Of a stretch of DNA of 64,000 bases, positions 33,868 through 46,222 are shown in pieces. The notes under the pieces are model-generated. The model did no database searches. It was not told the DNA's origin and saw only the letters and a list, made by a program, of their open reading frames with translations. This DNA is from Arbacia lixula (lineage: Eukaryota > Echinodermata > Echinoidea > Arbacioida > Arbaciidae): the NCBI GenBank assembly GCA_963669155.1, contig OZ022596.1, positions 11,333,224-11,397,223 of the forward strand. Reading direction: 5' to 3'. The translations under genes and the position numbers were made by a program. The first letter of the stretch is position 1, and every line of letters starts with the position of its first letter.

Positions 33868-35820
33868 TCTGGTGATCATTGGTCTCTGGTGGTCATTGGT
33901 CTCAGGTAGTCATTGGTCTCAGGTGGTCATTGGTCTTAGGTGGTCATTGGTCTCAGGTGGTCATTGGTCTCAGGTAGTCATTGGTCTTAGGTGGTCATTG
34001 GTCTCAGGTAGTCATTGGTCTTAGGTGGTCATTGGTCTCAGGTGGTCATTGGTCTCAGGTAGTCATTGGTCTCAGGTGGTCATTGGTCTCAGGTAGTCAT
34101 TGGTCTCAGGTGGTCATTGACCTCAGGTGGTCATTGATCTCAGGTGGTCATTGGTCTCAGGTGGTCATTGGTCTCTGGTGGTCATTGGTCTCAGGTTGTC
34201 ATTGGTCTCAGGTGGTCATTGGTCTCAGGTTGTCATTGGTCTCAGGTGGTCATTTGTCTCGGGTGGTCATTTGTCTCGGGTGGCCATTGGTCTCAGGTGG
34301 TCATTTATCTCAGGTGGTCATTGGTCTCAGGTGGTCATTGGTCTCAGGTTGTCATTGGTCTCAGGTGGTCATTGGTCTCAGGTGGTCATTGGTCTCAGGT
34401 GGTCATTGGTCTTAGGTGGTCATTGGTCTCAGGTAGTCATTGGTCTCAGGTAGTCATTGGTCTCAGGTAGTCATTGGCCTCAGGTGGCCATTGGTCTCAG
34501 GTGGTCATTGGTCTCAGGTGGTCATTGGTCTCAGGTGGTCATTGTCTCAGGTAGTCATTGGTCTCAGGTAGTCATTTGTCTCAGGTAGTCGGTCTCAGGT
34601 AGTCATTGGTCTCAGGTGGTCATTGGTCTCAGGTGGTCATTGGTCTCAGGTAGTCTTTGCTCTCAGGTAGTCATTGGTCTGAGGTGGTCATTGGTCTCTG
34701 GTGGTCATTGATCTCAGGTGGTCATTGGTCTCAGGTGGTCATTGGTCTCTGGTGGTCATTGGTCTCAGGTTGTCATTGGTCTTAGGTGGTCATTGGTCTC
34801 AGGTGGTCATTGGTCTCAGGTAGTCATTGGTCTTAGGTGGTCATTGGTCTCAGGTAGTCATTGGTCTTAGGTGGTCATTGGTCTCAGGTGGTCATTGGTC
34901 TCAGGTAGTCATTGGTCTCAGGTGGTCATTGGTCTCAGGTAGTCATTGGTCTCAGGTGGTCATTGGTCTTAGGTGGTCATTGGTCTCAGGTGGTCATTGG
35001 TCTCAGGTAGTCATTGGTCTTAGGTGGTCATTGGTCTCAGGTAGTCATTGGTCTTAGGTGGTCATTGGTCTCAGGTGGTCATTGGTCTCAGGTAGTCATT
35101 GGTCTCAGGTGGTCATTGACCTCAGGTGGTCATTGATCTCAGGTGGTCATTGGTCTCAGGTGGTCATTGGTCTCTGGTGGTCATTGGTCTCAGGTTGTCA
35201 TTGGTCTCAGGTGGTCATTGGTCTCAGGTTGTCATTGGTCTCAGGTGGTCATTTGTCTCGGGTGGTCATTTGTCTCGGGTGGCCATTGGTCTCAGGTGGT
35301 CATTTATCTCAGGTGGTCATTGGTCTCAGGTGGTCATTGGTCTCAGGTTGTCATTGGTCTCAGGTGGTCATTGGTCTCAGGTGGTCATTGGTCTCAGGTG
35401 GTCATTGGTCTTAGGTGGTCATTGGTCTCAGGTAGTCATTGGTCTCAGGTAGTCATTGGTCTCAGGTAGTCATTGGCCTCAGGTGGCCATTGGTCTCAGG
35501 TGGTCATTGGTCTCAGGTGGTCATTGGTCTCAGGTGGTCATTGTCTCAGGTAGTCATTGGTCTCAGGTAGTCATTTGTCTCAGGTAGTCGGTCTCAGGTA
35601 GTCATTGGTCTCAGGTGGTCATTGGTCTCAGGTGGTCATTGGTCTCAGGTAGTCTTTGCTCTCAGGTAGTCATTGGTCTGAGGTGGTCATTGGTCTCTGG
35701 TGGTCATTGGTCTCAGGTGGTCATTGGTCTCAGTTAGTCATTGGGCTCAGGTGGTCATTGGTCTCAGGTGGTCATTGGTCTCAGATGGTCATTGGTCTCA
35801 GGTGGTCATTGGTCCTCGGG
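33868..35820. repeat. 17-bp satellite (GGTCTCAGGTGGTCATT)n with about 1-kb higher-order period
   Basis: About 115 tandem units with point variants (GGTAGTC, GGTTGTC, TTAGG, CTCTGG, GACCTC). The variant pattern recurs at an offset of 999 bp: the block 34112-34710 is essentially identical to 35111-35709, including the rare GACCTC, TTTATCTC and AGTCGGTCTC variants and the AGTCTTTGCTC unit. Seventeen base pairs taken three times give a 17-residue period, so long frames (GGHWSQVVIGLRWSLVS) are open without being genes. Confidence 0.95.
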
Positions 35821-35892
35821 GCTACCAGGGTTCACAAAGCCAGACAATGTAACCTTGAGTAACGGGTTATGTGCGGACTCCGGGGTTTAGAA

Positions 35893-36281
35893 ATGTCTAA
35901 GGCTGTGTTTATCAACTTTTCAGAAATTTAAACGCGTTTTTCAACTCAATCGCCCAAGTCGAAAACCGGTCTTGTCACTGCGCAGCTCTACTGCGCCGTT
36001 ACGTGTGCACTGTAGTACAATAATGTGCGATCGATGTGTTTATGGAAACACATGGTTTAAAGTCGTTTCGAAACAGCTTTGAGTTTATCTCGCTTCTTTA
36101 AACGCGTTTCTGGTTTAAACGCGTTAAGGATCGCACAAATTTGCGCGTTTCAAAACAGCTTTCCAAACCCCATAATCAAAACACCTTTGCGTTTATCAAC
36201 TCCCTGAAACTCGTTAAAAAAAATTAAACGCGTTTGGAAACCTTAATTCTACCCAAAAAAAAGAGTTGATAAACACACCCT
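35893..36281 (+). mobile_element. TTTATCAACT-ended MITE, copy 3
   Basis: AAGGCTGTGTTTATCAACTT ... AAGAGTTGATAAACACACCC. It is full length and the clearest copy of the family in the window, with several AAACGCGTTT words. Confidence 0.85.
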
Positions 36282-36509
36282 ATCAGTCTTGACGCCACGC
36301 TAATCTACAAGTTACATACACTCTACATGTAGATCAATCATACTTCCATTGTAGAAGGAGACACAGGCAAAGTTTTTGAGCCTGTGATCCTGCCTCTCTT
36401 GCCTGTATAAATTTGCCTTTCATGAGCAATTCTGAGTTTTTATAAATGAAAACATTCTAAATGTCATGTGATGTACATATACACTACTTATGTTTATGTA
36501 CCATAAATA

Positions 36510-36513
<4 letters not shown>

Positions 36514-36568
<55 letters not shown>

Positions 36569-36570
36569 TC
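36514..36570. repeat. (CT)n microsatellite
   Basis: About 28 CT units with one TATCT interruption. Confidence 0.95.
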
Positions 36571-37521
36571 TGTTTCCCTTCAATCCCCTCTCCCAAATTC
36601 TACTAATCTGTATAAAGTAGCCAAAAATGTATTTTTCTTCTGTCAAGTCTTCCTTTTGTAAACTTTGAACCACGCAGAAAAATAGAACCACTGAGTCTGG
36701 CTGAAGAGCAGCAGATACTCTCTGACAATGACTCAATTTGTTGAGATGGGACTTTTTTTTTTTGGGGGGGGTACTTGTTGAGTAGTCAGACTTGACATTA
36801 AGTCCTAAGGTGTTGTTTCATTGCAGTCTGGGGGTCCGTTTATCGACTTTCTATACATGTAGTTCTATGTGATATAAACAATTATGTGGTACTACTGTGT
36901 GTTTGTAAATGTGTGTGATTCTGGCTCAAAATGCACATTTGACTTCATTTTAAAATGATGAGGCTAATCTTCTGTAGACATAAGTCTGAATCCTGTTTTG
37001 AAACATTGATTTTAGGCGAGAAATGTTTTGAAAAATGCACCCAGAGACTAAAAATTTCAGGACCCAACCAGGTTATAATACTATACTGTAGGTACAACTG
37101 TTTATGTCGAACCACAACTGCATGTGCAAATGCATGTATGTACATTGAGTCCAGATGTGGAAAGCAATTTATGCAGGATTTGAGTTGTATTGGGAGACAG
37201 ACTTGGCATTGAGTAATAATGTAAAACACATGGCATCTTGGTAAGGTGTTGTTTTGGGCGAAAAGGCCTGTTTTCAGAAGAGGTTTAATGCAAACAGTGT
37301 ACTAAACCTGGATTTTATGGGGTGCCAAATTAAACTACACGAAACATTATTATTGATTCAATGTAAGTGATTTTGTCCTTGGAATCACTATATGGTATAT
37401 TGAATTTGTCCCCATGATAATTACAGCAAATCATGTGATTCTGTGATGAAAATCAAGGATTTTGTGACAGCATCGAATTTGCACCACATCAAGTTATCCT
37501 ACGTTTAGTACACGGACCAAG
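36571..37521. other. Non-coding, nothing recognised
   Basis: T- and G-runs lie at 36753-36772. No motif-bearing frame. Confidence 0.5.
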
Positions 37522-37525
37522 TTAA

Positions 37526-37845
37526 AGGTAGCCCGTCCCTTTTGCAGACCTAATTCTGAAAGTTCCCTGACTTTGTCATCATTTGAGTGAGAGTGGCTAT
37601 ATAACCTTTCCCTGGAATCGACAAAGCGTAATACATTGTATTCGATTTTGTGGAAATAATTTCCGATAATTGATCAAGCTTTCTTCTTTCGTACCATGAA
37701 AATAGTCAAATCTCTGTGAAAACTAATTAGATTTTCATTTATTCTACAGGACTTATAGTACCTCTGACCTATTCCAAAGATACGTGCTAAATATATGCAA
37801 ACTTTCATGAAGTTTGCAGATGTCTGTAAAAGGGACGGGCCATCT
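37526..37845. mobile_element. TTAA-flanked MITE (AGGTAGCCCGTCCC family), copy 1
   Basis: TTAA (37522-37525) precedes AGGTAGCCCGTCCCTTTTGC. The right end AAAAGGGACGGGCCATCT is its complement. The body matches 60131-60494. Confidence 0.8.
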
Positions 37846-38095
37846 TTATACCACTGTAGTGAAAAGGGCTTTTATAGTATGGATACGACTGTACAGACTG
37901 CTACAGATGCAATTGTTTGTCTCAAACCGCAACTGCATTTATACATTATGTTAAATTGTCCTTGGTCATTGGGGCCAGATGTACAGCTCAATTTATGCAG
38001 GATCCTTGGGGAAGGAGGAATTTTTCTTGGAGCGTGGTATGCGGAGCAAAGCAGAGGGTGGGAGAAGTGGGGTGGAAGAGGGCAGATTCAGTGGT

Positions 38096-39242
38096 CATGC
38101 TTGCCGCTCTGTTGCCAAATCTAGCCGCTGTCTGAGATGGGATCTGACATGGAGGAGAGCCTTAAGTGCCAGCTGGGGCAAGGAGGGGAAGGGGGGGGGG
38201 GGGGGGGGAGGTGGATGAAGGGTTAGGGGATAGAGAGGGGGAGATGAGGGATGGGGCATGAAGAGGTAGAAGGGGAAAGGTGAGGGATGGGGATGGGGGG
38301 TGAGAAGGATGGGGAAGGGGTGGGATGAGATGGAGGGAAGGGGTGTGTAAGGAGATGAGGATGATGGAAGGAGGGACAGAGAATGACAGGGAAGAATGAA
38401 AATGGGGAAAGAGGGAAGGAAGGAATGAAGAAGAGAGAAGGGCAGGAGAGGTGGAGAGGAAGAAGTGGAGAGTAAGAGGGCAGATTCGGTGATCATGCTT
38501 GCCTGCTCTGTCGCCATTCTAGATTGTCTCTGAGATATGATCTGACAGGAGTAGAGCCTTGAAGTTGAGTGTCAGCAGGGGTAAAGGAGGGGCGGGTGGA
38601 GTGTTGAGGGGGGGGGGGGTAAGAAGGATGGAGGGAGGGGTGAGGAGGAGAACAGGGGGAAGATAGAGAGGGGGAGACAGAGAGAGGTGGCAGGAAGATG
38701 GAAGAGGTGGTGGGGATGATGTGCGAGGGAGGGAGGGACAGAACATGAAAGGAATTAATAGAGGGAGAAAAATGTGAATAAAGGGAAGGAAAGAACATAG
38801 TATGGGAGAGGAGGAATGGGAAGGGGAGATGGATGAAGAGGTGGAGAGGAAGACAGAGAAATTGACAGATAGAGGGAGAGAGGGATAAATAGAGGGAAGG
38901 AAAGAACTGAGAGTGGGAGAGAAGGAGGAAGAGATAGAGAGGAAGACAGAGAAATTGATGGAGAGGTGGAGGGAGGGATTAATTTGAGAGGACAAATTAG
39001 CTGGTCATGCCCTCCTGCATTATTGACATCCTAGCCTCTTGATGGAGATTGGACCTGACAGAAGTAGAGCCAGCCAGGGATGATGTGGCTGGATGAGAGA
39101 GGAAGAAGAAGAAGAGGGGGCAGGAGGGGGGGGGGGGGAAGAAGCAGGAAATAGAGGGGGGATTGGAGAGGGAGGGGGAGATGGAGAGGGAGGGGAGATG
39201 GAGAGGGAGGGGAGATGGACAGGGAGGGGGGATTGGAGAGGA

Positions 39243-39304
<62 letters not shown>

Positions 39305-39965
39305 TGTGTGTGGGGGGGGGGTACAGAGAGAAAGGAGGGAGGGGAGGGTGAGGTGAGGGGGAAATAGAAAGAGGATGGAGGTTGCGATAGGAAGAGGGTT
39401 AAGGGAGAGAAAAATGGGGAGAGCAGAAAGAAAGGGAAGCAGGATGGGAGAGGGAGGAGAGAGGGAGAGATAGAGAGAGATACAATGTAGAGAAGAGAGG
39501 GGGAAGGAGAGAGGAAGAAAAGGAAAATGTGATGGATAGGATTGCCAGAGGGGGGGGGGGATGTTTTATAAAAAAGGGAAGAGTGAAAATGGGGAGATAG
39601 AGGGACAGCTGGAGGGAGGATATGAGAGAAAGGAAGAAAGTAGGAATAAGATAGGGAAATGGTTTGTGAGAAGGAGGGAGATGAGAGGGAAAAGCGAGTG
39701 AAAGGTGAAGAGGGTTATGCAAGAGGGTGTAGAGTGTCATAGGGAAACAGTGAGAGGAAGAGAGACTATAGGAAGGGAGAGAAAGATGGAGAGGGGGAAT
39801 GTGGAGTGAAAGGGAAGGAAGGACGGATTGAAGGAGAAGGGGAGGGTTGAGTGTGTGTGGGCAAGTGCGGTTATCACTTGTGTCTCCCTGCTCTGTTGCC
39901 ATTCTATCTTGTCAATTGAAGATGGGCGGTGACAGAAGTAGAGCTCTAAGGTCTAGTCTGAAACG
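38096..39965. repeat. Purine-rich tandem array with four conserved 90-bp cores
   Basis: Irregular GGGAGA/GGAAGG sequence is punctuated by mixed-composition cores at about 38096-38183, 38494-38586, 39004-39082 and 39873-39965. The cores share TCATGC...CTGCTCTGTNGCCATTCTA and ATCTGACAGGAGTAGAGCC with variants. Spacing is about 400, 510 and 870 bp because the purine filler differs in length. A pure (GA)n run lies at 39246-39301. Long serine/proline-rich frames on the complement are composition artefacts. Confidence 0.8.
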
Positions 39966-41477
39966 AGTGGCACGGATCACAACATCAGCACAGTGATAAT
40001 CCTGGATGGTACAGGATGGTAGGTGAGGGGTGGGGGTGGGGTGGGGGGGTGGGGGGGGGAGGGGAGAGAGAGGACTCTCGAAGATGAGAGTACTTTGATG
40101 CAAATTCCTCCCCCCCTCTTCCAAAGAATTCACTTGTATTCATGAAATCTCACAGTTAACCACACATTTGTCTGTCTCTGAAAGACGTGCTGTGTGCTTG
40201 TGGATATTGACTTGTAGAAACTGCAAAAATAAAGAAATCTGCTAATGTGATTGATTTGTGATGACAGATCCACAGTAGAACTACATGTCTGGGACTACAT
40301 ATGCTTGTAATGAGATAACATGCATTACACAATTCTAAGTACAGTATGTTAAATTAGAACACATCTCCCTTCACGCACTGTTAATGTGTTCACAAGTTTG
40401 CTAAAATGTGAACACCGGCTCCATTACAGTACTGGAATAACATGCACAGGAAGAAGTGAATGTAACAATATGAACGCAGCCCCAGCTATTGATTAGTCTT
40501 ATTCCATGCTGAGTTTGCGCCGCATGCAATGCGGCCTAATGGACAGGTGTATTCAAGATGTGACCTGTATGGGTTTGGTGAGGGGCCATGGGGGTGGGGG
40601 TTGAAGGGGCGAGGGAGGGGGGGGGGGGAGCTGGGCTTCAATAGGGATCACAGAGACGTCTCTGCCTAGGAATACATACATGTTTATTTGTGTTGGGCGC
40701 GGAGGGGGAGGGGGCTACATTTTAGCCTTACATCATGAGACAAACATTTTAAAATGTGTTTCTCATTATCCATGTTCTTAAAGAGAAAGTCTAGTCCAAA
40801 AATATGTTGCTCTCAAGTCTCTCAATAGAAGCAGACAAATCTGAGGAGCAGAGAAAAACAAGTTTTAGAAAATCTGGGCAGCTAATAAGAAAGTCATTAA
40901 TAGTTTATTGATACAAGAATTGACATTTTGAGGAGGCAAATTGACAACTTAGTCATGAAGCTGTAACATCATTAGATGCGCTTTCCCTTTAATTGAAGAT
41001 TTTTTTTTGGACACAAGGGCTCTCTTTAGCATTGTGGGTCTATATTTCCCTGAGTAGCTCCTGCAAAATGAATTTCTTTCTTGTTGCTTGATAGCCTGGC
41101 TTCCAGGCTGTTAGGCTTTTCGACACCAAACTATTCAGTGAAGGGTCTGGCTGCAGTAGACTAATCATTCTTGATTTATTCAATAGCTGCCCCCAACACT
41201 GAGAAAATCAATGCATGATAAAGGGATTAGTCTTCTGAGTACCAGACTCAATTTTTCAGTTTTGATTTGAAATGTCTGACAGCCTAGAAGTTAGGCTATT
41301 TGCTTGACAAGAAGTTTAGTAATTGCAGCTTATTTTGCCAACATCAATTTGATGATGAAGATGCCTCCTTTGTGTGAGGGGCGACCCACTGGAGGTTCTT
41401 TGGTCTCCTGAGAGAGATTGAGGATCATAATTAGAGGCTTTTACTCACAAGGGGCATCCATGATTGGTTTCAATCTT
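39966..41477. other. Non-coding; G-runs near 40020-40065 and 40600-40635
   Basis: Beyond the G-rich runs I see no repeat ends or domain-bearing frame. Confidence 0.5.
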
Positions 41478-41690
41478 AAAGACAGTGTGTCCCTTTCGTC
41501 GGTAAAAAAAAACATTTTGTTAAAACCATGGAAAATGGAAGAAGATACTCAGAACTTCCCTACTTATAATTGAACTGGAAACAGGCTTTAAGAGAAATTA
41601 TAGCGACCAGTAGAATTTAAGGTTTTGGGTAGGTTTTCCTAAACCTATGGCCCAGAGACCAGAGACCACTATCTAACTAGTAATAGTAAT
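41478..41690. mobile_element. MITE family GACAGGGTGTCCC, left fragment
   Basis: It follows TTAA with AGACAGTGTGTCCCTTTCG, then CATGGAAAATGGAAGAAGAT and CTATGGCCCAGAGACCAGAG. The right half is missing. Confidence 0.7.
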
Positions 41691-42095
41691 ACAATAGTAA
41701 TTGCAAGTCAAGTTGTGATTAGTCGCAATTCTTCAAAAAACAGGCCTGAATCGATCTTAAGTCCAATCCTCTAAAGTATCTCAATTTTACAGGGAAGAAC
41801 TTACACTAATAGACACACTGCACATATTGATCTCATTATTTGGGCCTCTTCATATAAATAGTTGCAAGTGATCTGAATCAATCGCAATCGCAATCCCATA
41901 TCTGTAATATCCAGAGTTATGATTGCTATTAATCACAAGTCAAGTTGCGATCAGTCGCAATTCTTCAAGAGACGGGCCTGAATCGATCGCAAGTCCAATC
42001 CTCTATCTCAATGTACGGAGTTAGGATTGATATGAATCACAAGTCAAGTTGCGATCAGTCGCAATTCTTTATCAGACAGGCCCTAGTTTCTGATT
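41690..42095. repeat. GCAAGTCAAGTTGCGA repeat family, two to three local units
   Basis: AATCACAAGTCAAGTTGCGA, TCAGTCGCAATTCTT and CTGAATCGATCGCAAGTCCA recur at about 41700, 41935 and 42035. The ends (CAGGCCCTAG) resemble the MITE at 54952-55502. Confidence 0.7.
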
Positions 42096-42124
42096 CTGAC
42101 TCTTACTACATGTAAATATATACC

Positions 42125-42568
42125 ATATACCGCTATTATTACCGATGCACGTTGGTAAGCAAGTTTCCAGTGAGCCGCAAAAGCACCGTTCATATACACC
42201 CCCATGAGCCGTAATGTTGCTTTGTTTTGGACAGCTGGACTCTCTCCAAACCAATGGTGACATGTTCTGCTCAGCCATGCGAGCGGTAGGATTAGCGACC
42301 CACATGCCAGAGCGCAATGCAAAAGGCGCAACATTTACTGCTATTTTGAGGATGCAGTTTATAAGATTCGCATACCGCAATATTGCAGTATTATTACTAG
42401 GTCTCGATCCGCGAAAAAGCCGCAATATAAGCACAAAAAAGGAGGAAGCAAATACCGCATTACTTGAGGGATTCCCGTTCATGCACGCAGCTATCGGTAA
42501 TGCATCGGCAAAATTGCCGCAAATGTTGCGCCTTTTTCGCAGGTAGGCGGTGTATATGAACGGGGTTT
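42125..42568. mobile_element. TTACCGATGCAC element, copy 2, with CCGTTCATATACACC inverted ends
   Basis: CCGTTCATATACACC (42186-42200) and GGTGTATATGAACGG (42549-42563) are perfect inverted repeats. A further inverted pair, TTACCGATGCAC / GGTAATGCATCGG, extends the symmetry. It contains many GCAA/TTGC words. It matches the diverged copy at 29590-30072. No conserved protein. Confidence 0.8.
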
Positions 42569-42579
42569 ATGTTGTATAA

Positions 42580-42835
42580 TGTTGTGGGTGTCATGCACCG
42601 TCATTGCGCTACTATTCTCTCGTGGCTGTGGCTTGTGACATGTTGTGATTGCTCTGAATTGATCGCGTACAGAGTTATGATTGATATTAATCACAAGTCA
42701 AGATGTTCATGTAAGAAGACAGGCCCCTGGTCTCCAATTCTGACTCTTACTACATTGTGTAATGTGGTGTGTCGTGCACTGTCACTACACTACTATTTTC
42801 TCTTGGGTATGGCTTGTGACATGTTGATGGCACAC
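42580..42835. repeat. Two-copy tandem repeat, about 185-bp unit
   Basis: GTCATGCACCGTCATTGCGC...CTTGTGACATGTTG and GTCGTGCACTGTCACTACAC...CTTGTGACATGTTG are the two copies of the unit. Between them lies a fragment of the GCAAGTCAAG repeat (TTAATCACAAGTCAAGATG). Confidence 0.7.
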
Positions 42836-43370
42836 CGAGTAAAGGCCACATAGCTTTCCTTACATAGCGACGCGATCCCTCCAGGGGCTAGGCAGGTCCC
42901 CAAGAATGCTCTCATTAATGTGGTGCGGTGAAAGACTCCGTGCAACACTCCCGTTCCTCCTTCGCACATCAACCCCCCTCCCAGCCCCTTCCAAGAGGTA
43001 ATCAAACTCTGGTGTTGGTAAAGGCGTTACAATCATTGCATTGCCATTCATAAAGTAAGGGAAGGGTATTTAAAAGACAATATAACTTTTGGGAATACAT
43101 GTAGGAAAACAACTGAAAAATGAGTGCATGGGAGTAGTCTAAACCTGGGTGTCACGGGTCAAATTTTTATTTGATACGAGGATCATAGGTGTGAAGAAAT
43201 AGTCCCAAAATTGTGCATACCTCTATAAATTGATGATTTATGTCATTATTACAACAGGTGTATTTACCATCAATAGCAGTGTTCTCTCAACCAACATGCA
43301 AAAAATATTTTGTTATGAGGAGGGGGTGAATGAACACCACTTAATAAGCCATCCCTTTTTTTTCAGGAAA
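42836..43370. other. Non-coding, nothing recognised
   Basis: A moderately GC-rich part at 42850-43030 has no motif-bearing frame. Confidence 0.45.
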
Positions 43371-43375
43371 ATCAA

Positions 43376-43600
43376 ATTCAATCTTTGATGTTAAATTTAT
43401 GAATATTCACAATCTATGACATTGTAGATCTGTTATCATTTCCACTTCCAAATTTGTTCCAAGGCTGTAAGCTGTAAGTACATTTTGATTTAAATGTTAA
43501 CTTTATGAATATTCATAATCTATGAAATTGTACAACTGTTATCTTTTCCACTTCCAAATTTGTTCCAAGGCTGTAAGCTCTAAGTACATTTTGATTTCTC
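43376..43600. repeat. Two-copy tandem repeat, about 115-bp unit
   Basis: TTTATGAATATTCACAATCT...TTCCAAGGCTGTAAGCTGTA is followed by TTTATGAATATTCATAATCT...TTCCAAGGCTGTAAGCTCTA. The copies are about 90 percent alike by eye. Confidence 0.85.
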
Positions 43601-43894
43601 TCTCATTGCTCTCCTTGTATTTCCCTTTAATATGACAGACTGGTTAAATCCGCTTATGCTGTACAGTGCACATACATGTACACATGCATGAGATGGATAC
43701 GTGTATGAGTGTCATTTACACCCATCAGTAATTAATCCTAGCGATCATTGCAACAGCTTTGTCCATCAACACATTACTGTGTTAAGTCTGTGATATCCTG
43801 AAAGCTAAGTCTACACCAGTTGAACTAGATGCAACTAGATTTGAAACAAACATGTACATCAGGAACAGATTGATGATTTTGTTTTAAAAACGTT

Positions 43895-44165
43895 ATCGTT
43901 AGAGTATACTGCTGTTTCCGGCCAAGTTTCATGACTTTTGCAAATGGGTTACCCGTGTTCAAAGGGATGTCTGCAACACTTGAAATGCAAACATACATTT
44001 AGTTGAAGACAAGGTGGCCCATTTGCAGAAGTCATGAAACTCAACAGGAATCAGCGGTATACCCTAATAAGAATGAATGTGAAATCTTATGGTCATAGCT
44101 GTCCAAACCTTTTCAGGAAAAGTGAAAAACTATCCTTGTTTACGTTTTCAACACCTCCGTTCCAC
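43895..44165. repeat. Two opposed fragments of MITE family GACAGGGTGTCCC
   Basis: GAGTATACTGCTGTTTCCGG...TTGCAAATGGG (43905-43950) points one way. CCCATTTGCAGAAGTCATG...GGTATACCCTAAT, TTTCAGGAAAAGTGAAAAAC and TATCCTTGTTTAC point the other way. Confidence 0.65.
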
Positions 44166-44253
44166 AATCTACATTCATTGTCCTGGTCAGTGGTCGGTCA
44201 GCGGGGTTAGGTTGAGGATAGCCCTTGGTGGATTGCCTTGTTGATGGACAAAG

Positions 44254-45759
44254 CAGTCTCAGCGTAGCACTATAATTAACGGGCAAAAGCATTTCTTCAG
44301 AGTACTCAAATTCCACTGAACCGCATCGTGTTTTCCGTGAAACCGCCGGGGAAGTGTCTTAGCAAAATTGTGCTATCTCGCTCAAAATAGCTCCAAATAA
44401 CAAAATCTCAACGTTATGTTAACAGGAAAGAGTTGTTCTCAATTGTAATTACATTTTGGGGAGTTTCAGGTCATGAAACATTATGGAAATAAGGATGAAA
44501 CATAGCACTAAAAAAGAAAAAAAAAGCTTTTAAAAAAGGCTTTAAATTTCATATTTGTAGCAATTGCTCCAAAAAATGAATTGCAGTATATGATTTATCA
44601 AAGTACATTCTAGCTATGTTCCAAATTTCATTTTCTGATTTTTCGTCGCACGGTTGTGTCGTTAAAAAACAAAAGCAACCCCATAGTCGACCCCTGGAAC
44701 ATTGTCGAGTATAGGAATGGTCCATTGGCAAAGCGTGTGCAAGGCGTGCGTGGGTTCGGTATGGGAGCAGCCTAGCCGACTACCGGTGCATACGCGAGGT
44801 AGCTGGCAAATGCAACCGGTGTGGTTCACCGTGAGGCAGCTCACTGCCTGTGCGAGAGGCAGTGCCAATGGTGTCTTGCGATTGTCATAGCCCGACTGTA
44901 TAAACGTGGTAAATGTGACTACTTTGCAATACAACCGAGAAGTGAGCTGATGTATGGGTGTAGACATGACTACGTCAGAACTATCTATGGGTATACATGC
45001 CTCTGTAACTGTGTAAGAATAGACGTATTCCAAAATTACGGAAGGTTATTTACCTGTGAGCTTGTGAATTCTTCTAATACATTTTCTTGCTGAAGCAATT
45101 TAGTGCAAAACATACAGATAAATGTCACAATTGAAAGAGATTGTGGAAAATAATCAAAATACGCCTAAACTTACTTTAATACATACAAAAGCGTATGGGT
45201 CAAGAGTGCGGAATCTCATAACTTTTGACAATGATAAGCCTACATTTGCGGGAAATACGCATCCCCCGACATGCGTGTAATCTGCGCGTGCGCAATGCTC
45301 AATCGTAGATGTAAAACTCCAGCATTTTCGTAAAAAGTCTGAGGTTTCTTTGCTCAAAATTTGACAGAAATCCTAATTGCTCCAACACGAAACTTCGTGG
45401 AGAGGGAGACTGGGGTCTAAACTCTAGTAACATGTCAATCATTTGAAGATTTATTCGGTCGCAGACTTGTGTCGGGAAAAAATGAACACCTCTTTACTCG
45501 TTCAATCAAATCACAAAAATATTCATTAAAAAAAAAGTACTACGTCATATTTATTGAAAATTTACATATGATATGATATGATATGTCTACATCCATGGTG
45601 AAAGTTACATGAATTTAGATGGAAAAATAACGGAGATATGCGAAGATCAATTTTCAGAGATTTCATCGCTCAATTCCGCACGCGTGCGTTTTGACCGTTG
45701 GAAATTCAAAATGATACGCCCCTTTTCGTCGTTTTAATTGTAGTGCTACGCTGAGCCTG
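44254..45759. mobile_element. 1.5-kb terminal-inverted-repeat element (CAGTCTCAGCGTAGCAC)
   Basis: CAGTCTCAGCGTAGCACTATA on the left is matched by TAGTGCTACGCTGAGCCTG on the right, about 18 paired bases. TTAATTG/ATTAAC lies just inside. The interior is CpG-richer than its flanks and includes a GC-rich patch at 44680-44900. No transposase frame. The flanking 8-mers (GGACAAAG and AAAGCTAA) do not match, so the superfamily is left open despite the CAG-type tips. Confidence 0.7.
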
Positions 45760-45899
45760 AAAGCTAATGAGTGACACCTTTACTCCACACTATGTGGGTG
45801 TCCATCCCAATCAATTAATGGCTCCTGGTCTGGTGAATTAATTAGCACTGGATACAAATTCTCGCCCCCTAGTCTGCTAACCTTTGGTCAAGGCTGCAA

Positions 45900-46200
45900 A
45901 CAATATTTCTTTCTCCCGCATTGCAATCCACTTTGTAAGATCGACAGACAGTCATAGTGGGAGAGATGTCGATGAGGGAAAAATATGTTCGTAGGGGCTT
46001 TTTTTTTTTCAAGGGGGAAGGGGAGAGTGGAAGGGGGAGGGGTGGGGTGGTTGTTATTATTTTCTTTGTTCACTGTTGCAATCCACTTTCGAAGATCGAC
46101 CGAGAGAGTCACAGTGAGTGAGGTACAAGTGAGGGGAAAATATGTTCTTTTTACAAGGGGGAGGGGAGGGGATAAGAGCTACAAGACTCTTGTGTAATAT
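45900..46200. repeat. Two-copy tandem repeat, about 155-bp unit
   Basis: TTGCAATCCACTTTGTAAGATCGAC...GGGAAAAATATGTTC and TTGCAATCCACTTTCGAAGATCGAC...GGGGAAAATATGTTC, shown in shortened form, are the landmarks. A G-rich filler separates them. Confidence 0.75.
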
Positions 46201-46222
46201 ATTGATAATGGGAAAATATTTT

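Noticed and set aside
33868-35820. CRISPR-like array
   Set aside because: The units are contiguous 17-mers with no unique spacers, and the genome is eukaryotic.
33773-35862. Long open frames with a WSLVSGGHWSQVVIGLR-type repeat
   Set aside because: A 17-bp satellite without stops leaves all + frames open; the repeat peptide is the same in each frame. No start context or splice signal.
42072-42546. Protein-coding frames of 110 and 136 residues on both strands
   Set aside because: They lie in an inverted-repeat element; the related copy at 29590-30072 does not keep the frames.
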